Source: Theobroma cacao (Eukaryota > Streptophyta > Magnoliopsida > Malvales > Malvaceae). Taken from it: a stretch of 64,000 bases of DNA. The stretch covers positions 23,909,285-23,973,284 of the forward strand of contig NC_030852.1 in NCBI RefSeq assembly GCF_000208745.1, in the 5' to 3' direction. Shown one piece after another: positions 1 to 11,462 of this stretch (position 1 is the first letter of the stretch; the number at the start of each line of letters is the position of its first letter). Both the position numbers and the translations under genes were made by a program. The notes below the pieces were generated by a model. The model was not told the origin of the DNA. It saw only the letters and a list, made by a program, of their open reading frames with translations, and made no database searches.

Positions 1-706
1 CATCCATTTGTTTCCAAATTTTCACCATACACTTGTCCCACATATCCATAGCTTAGATAAAATTCTCAGACTTATCTAAAGTCTTGGTGGAGTAATTTTT
101 GAAATTTACACTTTTACCCCCGTAAAAGTCAAAAATTACATTTTTGCCCAAAAAACTGAAAAATTTCCCATAGACATATTTTTCATCCCTTATACTCATA
201 CCATTCTCCAATTTGTCAAATTTGATCTAAATTCTCTCAAAATCTCAAATTTTATCTGCGGGTGGTAAAATTACGATTTTACCCCTACATTCTAGAAATC
301 ACCAAAATTAAACTTTTTCACTTCCAAACCCTCAAATTATACTCGAATACTCAAATAATACTCCAATAAGTTAAATGGGGCCAAAAAAAATTCTTTTTTA
401 AAAATTCTCATTTTGTCCTTGGGTGACAAATGACCATTTTGCCCATAGACAGTAAAAATTTCGATTTGACTCCAAATTGATCCTCGAACTCCAAATCATC
501 ATATTAAACCATTCTGGGACTTTAATATTCTTAATTTCATTTTAAATTCTCTATTTGATCTAGTTTGAGGCTTACATTAACTTAATTGTACCATTTGGTA
601 CATTGTCGTCTTTTAACGATTTTTCTTTCGGGGCTTTCCAAGTATGCAAGCATATTGTCAATCATATGAATGACATGGAAAGTATTTTATAAGGTCAGGC
701 TTGACA
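1..706 (-). mobile_element. LTR fragment, TGTCA...GTGACA family (copy A)
   Basis: This stretch matches, in reverse complement, the first part of the complete LTR at 18673-21770 and runs parallel to the fragment at about 31300-32769. Shared landmarks are the blocks around 'catatccatagcttagataa' and 'ggaaagtattttataaggtc'. It ends at 706 in ...GGCTTGACA, so on the minus strand it begins TGTCAAGCC, the LTR 5' terminus. The rest of the LTR lies outside the window. It has no coding capacity. Assignment to Ty3/Gypsy is inference from LTR style only. Confidence 0.75.
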
Positions 707-1576
707 AAAAGACATAGACAACTTAGTCGATTAAGAGCGCAGTTAGTCAACTAAGATCATTCTGTCAAAAAATTTAAATTGAGCACTAGAAGACAAAATA
801 ACGGCTAGAAACGGCTAGTTTCTATCTCCAACGGCTAGAATTGATTTTACAAGTATTTAAAGCCTCTCAAACAGTCAAAAACAATAGAGAGAAGCCATCC
901 AAAGTGATTTTGAGCTTAGAAGACTAAAAACCTTATCTTTTCACTTGTATTTCACTCCTATTTCACTCCTATCGTTTGAAAAAGTGTTTGAGTTTAGCTT
1001 TGTACATCTTAGATTAGCTAGGTGATTAATTATACTTCATTTTTTCTTCATCTTGCATGCTTAGAGTGTGCGAGACACTCTAAGGGAATTTATTCAAGCT
1101 TGGATTGCTTGATTAAGTGTATAAGTTCTAACTTAGCCTAGAAAAGTTAGTTGTTGGGTTTTGATTGATCCCGTGAAATAGGTTGTGGTTCAACCTTTGA
1201 AAAACCACTTTGGGTTTTGATTGAGCCTGTGAAAAACCATTGTGAAAGGTTGTGGTTGAGCCTTTGAAAAATCACTTTGGGTTTTGGTTGATCCCGATAA
1301 AAACCATTGTGAAAGGTTTTGGCTAAGCCTGGTAAAAGCCACTGTAAAGCTTGGTGAAAGTTTGTGAATTTCACCAGTTTATAGTGGATTAGTTTAGAAA
1401 ATCCTTGGCTGAATAATCAAGATAGTGGATGTAGGTCTTGGACCGAACCACTATAAATTCATGCGCAATGTCTACTCTGTTTTTTATTTTCATTGCTTTT
1501 CAAATTAGTTCCTCACCTTGCCAAGAGCCAAAAAGTGTTAATCATCCCCCTCTAGCATATTTATTTGGGACCAACA
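707..1576 (+). mobile_element. Copia-type LTR, 3' portion
   Basis: The stretch ends ...GGGACCAACA at 1576, the mirror image of TGTTGGTCCC at 63685. It shares with the reverse complement of 36856-37620 the segments around 'ctagtttctatctccaacgg' and 'tttaaagcctctcaaacagt', the latter including a TATA-like 'gtatttaaag'. At 1150-1370 there are about four degenerate repeats of a 'ggttttgattgatccCgtgaaaaacc' unit, also seen in the other Copia LTRs. The start of the LTR is missing, cut by the neighbouring LTR at 706/707. Directly after the end comes LINE sequence, not a primer binding site, so this is a 3' LTR or a solo LTR. Confidence 0.7.
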
Positions 1577-2600
1577 GGGATTGGAAAGACCTTTAGAGAA
1601 TATGCATTTTTCTTTTTCTTTGTTTTCACAATCGTATCTTGACAAATGCAGAAAGAGTAAGATGTAGGCTTTCGTCAGATGATTCATGTTTGTATTGTCG
1701 TGGTGTTGAGGAATAGTCTTTCCATCCACTTAGAGATTGACCCTATTGCAGAGGCTTTTTGAAGGCGTATGCTATTTCAAATATGTATAAACTAGTTTTT
1801 TCAAGCAACGTTCATTGATTGGCTGTCTATGAATTTTAACCAGAGTAATATCTCTACCTTTAATGCCCCCTGGAACATTGTTTTTGGTATAGCTTGTTGG
1901 TATATTTGGAAATGGAGAAACTTATTTATCTTTGAAGGTCGTAAAATCTCCATTGAGGGCCAATTGAGTATAATCACAAGCATAGTCGTGGTAACCCATA
2001 ATACATGGATAACCCTTCCTTTATAAAGCAGAGGCTTGAGTCGACAAGAGGAAATACTAGTGGGGTGGATACCACCACCAGTAGAAAGGATGGTAATGAA
2101 TTCAGATGAGGCGTACATAAGTGGAATTAGGACTGCTTCTACTGGAAGAGTCTTAAGAGGCTCAGATGGTTCATGGCTAGTGGGATATGCATGCAAACTA
2201 GGCGCGTGTTTAGCATATTGTGCGGAGTTGTGTGGGGTTTTCTAAGGTCTCCAATTGGCATGGGAGCAGGGCTTTCACAAAGTAAATTATAGATTGAGAA
2301 TAAGGTAGTGGTTCAGGTTCTTAATTCTTCATTTGTACATCCTCGTTCTAATCTAGATGTGATTAAAGCAATTAAACACTTGCTAAGCAGACATTGGGAG
2401 ATTAGTATAAATCACATTTATAAGGAAGGGAACAAAGTAGCTAATTTCATGGCTAATTTAGGATTTGAATCAGGTTCTGATATTAGTTTGTGTGATTCTC
2501 CACCGAAAGAGGCATCATACATACTCTTGAATGATAGAATGAGAGTCTATATTCAATGTTTGATTAATCAATAAATCTTTGTTTCAAAAAAAAAAACAAA
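1577..2600 (+). mobile_element. LINE (L1-type) 3' end: zinc-binding RT tail and RNase H, degenerate
   Basis: The plus strand encodes the downstream half of a plant L1-type LINE ORF2 in several broken frames. First comes a zf-RVT-like piece ('RILTNAERVRCRLSSDD' style, about 1630-1760). A linker follows with 'FGIACWYIWKWRN' (about 1885). Then comes a plant RNase H (RVT_3) domain: 'WIPPPVERMVMNSDEAYISG' near 2070, where plant LINEs usually have WxPPPxGWVKxNTDGA, and 'VQVLNSSFVHPRSNLDVIKA' followed by 'HIYKEGNKVANFMANLGFE' at 2311-2475. A poly-A run follows at 2586-2596, as expected for target-primed insertion. The first RNase H aspartate is retained (NSDEA), but several stops and frameshifts separate the pieces. 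The 5' side is cut exactly by the Copia LTR end at 1576. It is a dead fragment. Confidence 0.85.
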
Positions 2601-4716
2601 TAAAATATTTTGATATTGAAATATTTCCCGAATACTCTAATTCTTATGGTAGAATTCGAGAAAAATCCCTTACCTAGAAATTTTCTTGAAGTTATTACTT
2701 ATAATCTTTTTAAAATTTTATCATCAGAGAGTTTTATTTATTTATACTTTCTTTTTATTTATTTATTTATTTCATCTTATTATTGTTTTTATTATTTTTG
2801 TTATCAGTATTATTTATGCAAATCCTTATATTGAAAATCTTCTAAAATTTTTTAATATTTATGGCAAAATTTTAGGAAATTTCCTCACCTAGAAACTCTC
2901 TTAAAATTATTACTCATTACTTTCTCAAGAATTCATCTTTGGAGGATTTTTATTTATTTAATATTATAATTTTAACTTGCACAAAATTTTGAATATTTAT
3001 TTATTATTGTCTTTTATGTATATAAAAGTTATTTATAAATAAATACTTTTTTCAAAAATTAATTATGAGATTACCACCTAATACGTATGCCGAGGTCTCA
3101 TAATTATTCTTACTTTGAAAAATTTAAGAACATTACTATTGATAACCTTTCTTAAAATTTTCATTTAAAGGGTTCATTATTAAATGATTATACAATTTAC
3201 ATGTACATATTGTAGAATTTAAATGGTTTATTTTGTTTTTTTATTCTAAACTATTACGAATAAAAATCATTCTAAGATAATTATAACCTAAAAACTTTAT
3301 TTATTTTATTATGTTTTTATTTTATTAATACTAAAAATAAAAATAATGAACAAAAATAAAATAAAATAAAAAGCTTCTATATAGTCTAGATTATATATTT
3401 ATTTATATTTTTTGTATGTTACTAATACTAAAATTAATGTATAAAATAATATATAAAAAGAGTAAATGAGAAATCTATAACTTTTATATAGACTAGGCAT
3501 ATTTTTTAGACCGAAAACACTAACTAGACCTCTAGCCCAGGTTGCAAGAAGCTTTCTATTGGATTTTAATTGGATCAAAGCCTCAAACCTAATCTGTATT
3601 CTTTTCCTTTTCTTTCTTTCAATATGGCACCATTTTGGTAAAGTATGTAAACCTTCCTATGATGACTTATTTCACTTATGCTCTTCTCTTCCTCTCTCCC
3701 TTGTATGCCATTTTCACTTTTTTTCTCTCCTCCCTTGCACCAAATGGAAACCTATAGATTTCCAAAAGACAATCTAAAACTAAACTTTCACCAAAATCAC
3801 AAAATCTTTCTATACCTCCTTTCCTATTACACATTGGAACCCTTAAACTTCCCCATAATAGACTTTTCCCTCACACCATGAAAAGTAAAATTTCTATGCT
3901 TGCCAAAAGCTTTTTCCTTAGTTTTTTTTCTTCTTTTATTTTTTGTTTTCCCTCTCTGTGTTTTAAAACTTGGCTGAAGAATAGGTATTTATACCCATTT
4001 TTGGATTAGGATTTCATTCCCCTTATTTAAAAAAAAAAAAACTTAACTTTTGAAAATTGTTGGATTAAGATTTTGATCTTATTATTTTCAATTTTTTTTT
4101 GTTTACAAAGAAAACTTAATTTCAATTTTTTTGTGCCTTTATCTTTATCATTACCTTTTCTTTCTTTTTTTTTTAATTTTTTAATTTTTTTATTATTTTC
4201 TTATTTTAGTGAGGCACTCCAAACAAAATGAGGTATCTACATATATATAAAAAAGCAAGGACGAAATTACACCATTTAAACTAACTAAATATTACACTTT
4301 GTATAATTTTATGTACAATTAATATTTTGACAAACCAAACATTGGAATTAACAATTTACTTGTATCTAGTAAAAAATTTAACTCTATGTGATATCAATAT
4401 GGTATCCATACATAGTATTGACTTTTTCAACATATATTTAACATTTAAAATTTTATTGTTATCAAACTAATAATTCAATATTTTCAATTGAATTAAAATC
4501 TCACATGTACAATCTACATGAATAAAATATGAAAATACAACAGTTAGATTTATATTTCTGGTTTTGTTTTTCTTTTTTCCTTTTTGTATTTCTACCATGT
4601 TCTCTTTGTGAAATTAATCAATGCAAAGTGTAGAAAATTTCAAGACACTGGTGTGTGAAAACAAGGAATGACAGAAAATAAACTTGCAAAGAACTTACTT
4701 GTCTATTGATGAGGTA
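2601..4716. other. AT-rich stretch without recognisable gene
   Basis: Long runs of A and T, TTTATTTATT repeats near 2750-2770, and pyrimidine-rich stretches near 3600-4200. The open frames here are short, low-complexity and resemble no family I know. I see no splice-consistent gene or terminal repeats. Confidence 0.5.
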
Positions 4717-4813
4717 TATACATATATTTATACTAGATACAAGATATGTTTATACATATATTTATACTAGATACAAGATATGTTTATACATATATTTATA
4801 CTAGATACAAGAT
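4717..4813. repeat. 34-bp tandem repeat, about 3 copies
   Basis: A 34-bp unit beginning 'tatacatatatttatactag' and ending 'atacaagatatgtt' is repeated almost exactly three times, the last copy leading into 'gatcatgtg'. It lies just upstream of the LTR at 4988. Confidence 0.85.
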
Positions 4814-6301
4814 CATGTGATAAAACTAATCTATTTTTGAATAAGAGATAGTGATGATCTTTGGTTGATAAACTACCATTTAAATCTTAAACAAATTCAA
4901 TGGATAAGCTTGGTTTTGAATCTTGGGCTCTTTAAAGTGGATAGGCTACTTTATCCTTCATATGCCCCGCAAAATGGTGGAGCCATTTGTCACACCCATC
5001 TTGGACCTTAACATGACGAATTTGAGTTTGGATAATGGTTTAGTTAGTCCATCGGCTAACTGACCAGTAGTTGACTTTAAGTGTGGGACCTCAACCTCTA
5101 TAGGCTTGTAACTAAAGTATAGATGTAATAATACGAGCTAGGGGTAGTTTCGTTATTTTCTCTAATAAGCTTTCAGAAGAAAGTTTTATGATATTTTAAG
5201 GCTTAAATGGGTATAAGACTACATAAATGATGTGTGCTAATGAAAACACGAAGAAAACTAGAAGTTTCAACAATTTTCATAACAAGGGCAAAATGGTCAT
5301 TTTTCACCTCGAGTTAAAATTTTAAGTTTTTATGAACCCGAACATGTCTAGACCATTATGGATCTTATCCCGGTGTTAAAAGAGCAAAAAGATTGCATAA
5401 AAGATTGAAGGAGAATAAGTTAATTGGTGGAGGGGTATTTTCGTAATTTTAAGGGAAATGATAAGATTGCCTATAAATATCTTGAATTTCCAACAGCTTC
5501 TAGAGATTTTCCAGTAGCTGGTCTTCTTCTTCTTCTCCTCTCTCACGTTTCTTCAAAACTCCATGGAAGCTTGATTTGAAGCTTGAATGATTTTCTCTCT
5601 CTAGCTTTAGTTTTCACATCTTTGAACCCTTTTGACTAGAACCTTTGAATTCTTTCATCCTCTCACTTCAAAACCCTTGATAAAGCTTATTTCCAGACTT
5701 TCTCTCACTAGTTGGGCATTCTAGAGAGAGAAAGAGAGAATTACTCCATTGATTTGGAAGCTATTGGAAGATAATTTGACTACAAAGGAACCCTATGGTA
5801 AGTAATGAACTAAGCTCGATTTTTAGTTGCAGAAAATGGCTAGTAATTAGGATTTATGAGCTATTTTATTGTTGACTATATTCATTACTTTTTAGTGATT
5901 AAGATAGTGAACATAGATAGCTGTTTAATGTGGCAATTGAAAACTAGCTAAGAGATAGCCTTTAGAGTTCATAGTGTGTAAATTGATCTATTGTTTATGT
6001 TAATGTGATCCTAGGTTTTAAGGAAGCCCCATCATCTCATTTGGACAATTAGGGGAATTGGAGTCATCTAAAGGCTCTACAATCATTTGGTGAGTGGACT
6101 GCCTTCAAAACTTATTTTGGGAATATAATGTATTTGACAAACGTTTGAATGATTTTATACGATTTTTCATGAAAATGAATTTCTTGGGAACAAGCTTTTG
6201 AGAAATGATTTATGTTATGATTTGTGGTTATTATGGATTTCTATGTGGCTGCATTATGTTGATATACATATATGCTTGAATATAATGTTGTGTAATTATA
6301 T

Positions 6302-6433
6302 TGACTCGACTATGTGCGAGTAGGGAGTGCGCATAAGTTGAGGATGACCCGATTATGTGCGAGTAGGGAGTGTGCATAACCCGGTGATGACCCAACCATG
6401 TGCGAGTAGGGAGTGCGCATGAGCTGGTGAGGA
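6302..6433. repeat. 43-bp minisatellite inside LTR copy 1, about 3 units
   Basis: Unit of about 43 bp with core 'atgtgcgagtagggagtgcg', repeated three times with small changes. The sister LTR carries an equivalent array at about 12896-13022. Confidence 0.85.
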
Positions 6434-6659
6434 TGATGATGGGATGGTGTGATGATGATGATGGGTATATGCATATATATATATACATATGTAAAAATGT
6501 GTGCTATAGGAAATTGATGGATAATGGTTTATGGTTGTAATGCATGTGAAACTTGACATGTTAAACCTTGAGAAATTGTTATGTGTTTCATATTGGTTTT
6601 GAACATTTCAAGCAGGGTGGTTTTCTTTGGGAAAAAGGGAAATTTTCATTTGATGCCCT

Positions 6660-7090
6660 GTATCTCGCTGTAGCGAGAAACTCTTAGGTTTTGAAAGGGT
6701 AGGCTGGCCAAAAACTCGCTGTAGGGAGGATGTATTTTCGCTGTAGCGAGAATGACACTGTAGCTTCTCGCTACAGCGAAATACATTCTCGCTGTAACGA
6801 GAAACATTCTGTTTCTGGGTTACAATTTCCCAACAGCGAGATTCAATCTTGCTGCAGCGAAAAACTTTCTACTTTGGTCTCATATCTTGTTCAATTGCTG
6901 TCCTATCTTTCACTTCTTTGCTACCATATCAGAGCATGGACTTCCAACATTAAGGATTAAATGAGTTAAGTTTAAAATGAGGAGGTTTAGTGAGAAATCC
7001 TCTGCCAGTTGAGAAACCCTCGGTCGGTTAATAACTAAATCCCAACGTCGCTGCAGCGGAAAGGCATTCTCGCTACAACGAAGATTTGTT
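6660..7090. repeat. Cluster of palindromic TCTCGCTGTAGCGAGA-like words in LTR copy 1
   Basis: At least seven full or partial copies of the near-perfect 16-nt palindrome TCTCGCTGTAGCGAGA (with variants such as GCTGCAGC, or one half only) lie within about 430 bp. They fall at about 6664, 6716, 6735, 6764, 6788, 6833-6860 and 7050-7080. The sister LTR has two copies, near 13225 and 13280. Confidence 0.75.
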
Positions 7091-7721
7091 GTCGTATTTG
7101 ACTTACTTGTGTAATATTGAAGCTTTTATTCTTCAAATGGTTCGTTATGTATGGGTTAATGATTTTCAAATGATTAATCATTTAAAGGCTTGATGAGGGG
7201 TTTTTAATAAGAATAAAAACAAATTTCATTGTTTTGAAAAAGAATGCATCATGATTTCATTAAAGATTCCTTATGGTATGCTTGTTCCCTTCCTTGTTCA
7301 CTCATTGGGTTTATACTCACCATTTTCAAATTCATGTTTTCAAATCACGAGGCAGCCGGTAACTAGGACGAGGTGTCCTTGTAGACTTGTGTCCATCTTT
7401 TGGTAGGTGTCTCGGCATTCAGTAGCTGTACATTCATCCGAGTCCCTCCGCTGGAAGTCGAGTGTTATTTTGTTTTGTATAGACAAACTTAATGTAAATT
7501 ATTAGAATTCATGTTGTAGACATTGTATGTAAATTTTTAAGGAGTAATGCTAATACGAGTTGGCAATGTATATCACTATTTTGATTCAAAAGTATGAAAT
7601 ATGACTTAGCGATATTTGATAGAACGATGAGTAAGATAAATCGATAGGCTTGCTTGGGCTTAATAGACTACGTTTATTGGGCCTTTGCACCGGTCATGGC
7701 CGAGAAATTTGGGTCGTGACA

Positions 7722-8830
7722 ATGTATACTAGTAGAGACATGTTGCTTGACAAAATAGTAGTTTCAAGCAAGATGTGTTGCCTGAAATACAGAATTGGCA
7801 CTCAAGTATATAGCTCCTACATTATCATAGTGAAGAAGTGGAGGCTGAGGTGATTGGATTTTCAATTCTCTTAAGAGATTTCACAACCAAATCAATTCAG
7901 CTGTAGTGTGGGCAATAGCTCTGTACTCAACTTATGTTGAGGAGCATGCAATTGTCCTTTGTTTAAAAGACTTCTAAGAGATTGAGTTACTTCCAAGATA
8001 AATTATGTTAGCAGATATGGAGCTTCTGTTATGTAAATTACCTGCCCAATCTGCATCACTAAAAGCATATAATTATAAGGAAAAAGGTTTCTTCAAGAAG
8101 AAACCATGATGTAGTGTGCCTTTAAGGTACCAAAGAACTCTTTTTAAGTTTGACCAGTGGACCTAAGTGGGGCAATGCACGTATTGTGGTAGTTTGTTAA
8201 TGCAGTGATCAATGTCTAGTTGTGTAAGAGATTAATATTGAAGTGAGCCAATGAGTTTTCTATCATTTATTGCATTCAACAAGACCTAATCCATCTTTGA
8301 GCTATAACTTCATGTTGGTGGCCATTAGTGTGGTGATAGTTTTTGCAATCTCAATGTCAAACTTTACTATATACCTATGTTGGGACAAAAATAAACTATT
8401 GGGAGTGGATATCACTTCAATCCTAAGAAAGTAATCTAGATTTCTAAGATCCTTTGAATAGAATCTATTGGCCAAATGCTCAAGGAATTGATGCAGAACT
8501 TTTATATTGTTACCTATCACTAATAGAATATCCACATAAACTAAGAAGTATATTAAAGTTGAATCTTTGGGAAGGAGGAATAAAGAGGCATTTAAAACTG
8601 AATTCTTGAAACCATATGAAAGTAAAAAGGAGCTTAATTCTTGAAATCAAGCTCTTGGAGCTTATTTGAGGCCATATATTGCTTTGTTCAATTTGTAAAT
8701 ATGTAGGGGCTTATCTTTATCAACAAAGTTTGTGGGTTAACCATGTAAACATCATTGTTCAATGTGCTTTGGAGAAAGACATTATTTGGATGCTTATACA
8801 TGAATAATGAAAGAGAGCAGTGTGGAAAAG
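7722..8830 (-). pseudogene. Copia pol remnant (reverse transcriptase to RNase H)
   Basis: On the minus strand, 8302-8535 reads 'VIGNNIKVLHQFLEHLANRF' then 'DLRNLDYFLRIEVISTPNSL', the segment just after the catalytic YVDD box of Copia reverse transcriptases. Here the box region reads 'MDILLVIGN'. Downstream on that strand (about 8250 to 7722) are broken pieces of the RT/RNase H connection. Upstream (8540-8830) are broken pieces of the RT palm. Stops and frameshifts occur throughout, and no gag or integrase belonging to it is visible. The LTR at 4988-7721 truncates it on the left. Confidence 0.75.
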
Positions 8831-8950
8831 AGATTTTAAAAATCTTTTATTTTTTTATCTATATACTTATTAAAATTTTTAATATTTATTTTTAAGACCC
8901 TATATGTTTTTATTTTTTCTTATTAATGATGTGGTGAGATTTGGTGAACT

Positions 8951-9002
8951 GACAGTGTATAAAAGCTATACACTGTCAGTGCATGAAAGCTATACACTGT
9001 CA
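8951..9002. repeat. Short inverted repeat plus third copy, GACAGTGTAT / ATACACTGTC
   Basis: GACAGTGTAT at 8951-8960 pairs with ATACACTGTC at 8968-8977 across a 7-nt loop. The segment 'agctatacactgtca' recurs at 8988-9002. This could be the terminus of a small DNA transposon, but no partner end was recognised. Confidence 0.55.
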
Positions 9003-9056
9003 ATGAATCAAATATAAACGCTATTAGTTATATTTAAATAATATGAATATCATATC

Positions 9057-9196
9057 ATATTATAAGGAATTTAATTACTATTTTATATATACTTTTAACA
9101 TAAACATATTTACTTTATATTTTGTATTTTACAAAAATTATAACTTATAAAATTATTAGTTATAATATATATATATATATCTTTGTTTATGTAAAC

Positions 9197-9247
<51 letters not shown>

Positions 9248-9563
9248 TAATAATAATAATAATATATCTAAAATGAGGTTGTGAGATTAAAATAGTTTTG
9301 CAACTTATTTTTTTAATTTCATGTAATTAGGGAAAAACCAATAGAGTTAATTAAATTAATTCATGAAAGTATGATTTTTGATCAACTTGTAATGGCTTTT
9401 AATATATATACTTTACATATTGTGTTAATTTTTAAGAAATATAATTACTATTATATATACTTTTAATACAAATATCTTTACTTTCTGTTTTGTGTTAATG
9501 TTACCAAATTATAACATATAAAATTATTAATTATATATATATATACCTTTATTTATATAAACT
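9057..9563. repeat. Pair of about 140-bp direct repeats around an (AAT)n microsatellite
   Basis: 9057-9199 and 9427-9563 align by eye over their whole length, both holding 'tttaattactattttatatat'-like and 'ataaaattattagttataat'-like blocks in the same order. Between them lies an (AAT)n run at about 9196-9262. The layout resembles a very small terminal-repeat element or an old local duplication; no primer site was recognised. Confidence 0.55.
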
Positions 9564-9567
9564 TATA

Positions 9568-9664
9568 TAAAAATGTATTTAAGATAATTTCAAATGTTTG
9601 ACATTAAGTTTAAGATAACATGTGACTGTTGTCAAAGCAAAACATGATGTAACTAAGGATAATA
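9568..9664 (-). mobile_element. Truncated 3' LTR of the gag-only element
   Basis: The stretch from 'aaaaatgtattt' through 'cattaagtttaagataacat' to 'aactaaggataata' matches 18583-18672. The LTR start here is decayed (TATTATCC for TGTTAGCC). On its internal side (9665-9680) lies the minus-strand purine tract AAAAAAGGAGAGA, a good polypurine tract. The remaining LTR is missing on the left. Confidence 0.6.
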
Positions 9665-11462
9665 TCTCTCCTTTTTTGATATGATAAAAATATGAGCATA
9701 TTGCATTTGAAATTCTTTGAAACATCTCCCTAACTTAATTAGTCTTTATGCCTTTGTTGAGAACATTTAATTGCAAATGAGAAGGGTATAAGAAATGAAT
9801 ATGAACTTTGAAAATTCTCCTCTTCAATTTATGCATGAAGTTCAAAAATGTTTCTAAGAAAAATTCAACTAATATAAGAGCATTTCAATGTGCTCATAAA
9901 CCTTCTCTCCTTTTTTGTTATATCAAAAAGAAATAGAAGTGTGAGCTTTAAACACTTAAACTCAAGAAACAATGATTAGTGATAATCATCAACTATAAAT
10001 AAGCATTAAGTCCAATACTAATCCCTAACCATCAAATTAAAACAATGTGTTATATTTTCATTCAAATATTCAATCAATAGATCAAAAAATATATCTAATC
10101 ATCATAATATGAGAGCATTAAATCAAGATATAGTTCCAATCAATATGCATTCAGGCAAAGCATAGGGAAATATACTCATTTAAAAAGCAATATGTATAAG
10201 TAAGTCATAATATATTTCTACTCCAGATATTCAATTTAAAGCATGAAGAAATATATTCAACCAATGCAATCAAGGCACATATAGATATTTTCGATTAAGA
10301 TATATTTCCATGTAAGATATTCAATCAAAGCATTATGGAATATATCAATATATCATAAACAAATCAAGATATATCTCCATTTCATATATTTTCAAGTAAG
10401 CTAATAAGGAGTATATCATCAATCAATTAACTAAGAATATCGCACATAGATGTACATTTATAAGCAGAGTGTGAACAGTTTATCTTTTAAGTTCAAGTTA
10501 GATATGCATATATGTAGATAAGCATGGTCAAATATAAGTCATTTATAAGTCTACATATAATGTGAATATGATTTAGTGATATGTGTGGAACTTTATACGC
10601 TAGTATGTTCACATATTCATTCAACTAAATAATCAAGTAGTCATGCAAATATATTCACAAATTTATATACAAACAAATATAGTAAAAAGCATAGCAATCA
10701 TCATTCAAGCACAAATCTGAGGCATTATTAAGCACAAATTGAATATGGTATTTAAGAGATATTACCAATAGAGGAGAACACCACTTGTTGAGATTTTACC
10801 AAGATCATTGTTGAAAATTTCAAGTGCTCAAGAATCATAGGACAATGTCAATGGCCATTTCCCCCTTAAGCATTCACTAGATCAATGCCAACAAAGAGAA
10901 AGGATTAAATGTTTAATCATATTAAGGCATAATCTTACCTTGCCTTAGATGGACCATAAGGCAAACATGCAAACAATCAATAATCATATGATAAATGAGC
11001 ATTTAAATAAAATGTTCAACATGTCATTCTCATACTCATATATTCAAAGAACTAGTAATGTATGAGTATTTAAATAAATATTCAATATATGCTTCAAATA
11101 CTCATAATTTTAAGAAGTGTATGCACATTAATTCCAATGCATGTCCAAGACATCATTTTATGTTAAGCACCCTTTTTAATTTTCATCATGCATTGTCTAA
11201 GCATTATCAATCAAGCATTGAAAGAAATTTTTATAAGGAGGACAATTCAAGAGAGAATTTTCTCAACAAGAGCATATCATCATTTAGCATTTTCAGTAAT
11301 CTTTTTTTCATAGTATTTTCAAGCAAGCATTTCAATAAGAATTCTCCTAATTGTTTATAAAATTATCAAATTAAGGAGAAGTTTTCTCATTAAGACAATA
11401 TCATTATCAATGAAGTATTGTCAGGACATTTTGCACTTGTTGTAATCATACAAGAGAATATT
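9665..11462. other. Non-coding internal part of the gag-only element
   Basis: AT-rich sequence with many 'tcaagcaa' and 'atatattc' words. A plus-strand open frame of 100 codons at 11058-11360 resembles no family I know and has no initiation or splice context to support it. No pol motif (DTGA, YVDD, LADPFTK) is readable in any frame. Confidence 0.5.

Larger units (their letters stand above)
4988..7721 (+). mobile_element. LTR of TGTCA...GTGACA family, full length, no internal region (copy 1)
   Basis: It starts TGTCACACCC (4988) and ends GGGTCGTGACA (7721). Over most of its length it is collinear with the solo LTR at 11468-13895. Shared blocks include 'actaggacgaggtgtcc', 'ggtaggtgtctcg' and 'gcttgcttgggctta', a 43-bp minisatellite and palindromic 'ctcgctgtagcgag' words. 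No internal retrotransposon sequence adjoins either end, so it behaves as a solo LTR. The 5-bp flanks (ccatt / atgta) do not match, so no target-site duplication survives. It sits inside Copia-derived sequence, whose pol remnant follows at 7722. Confidence 0.75.

Noticed and set aside
6302..7090. CRISPR-like array of repeats with spacers
   Set aside because: The repeats lie inside a plant LTR, vary in length and spacing, and have a sister LTR with the same architecture. Nothing prokaryotic is present.
11058..11360. 100-codon plus-strand open frame
   Set aside because: It lies in the AT-rich interior of a minus-strand retroelement, has no homology I recognise, and its residue composition is typical of translated AT-rich DNA.
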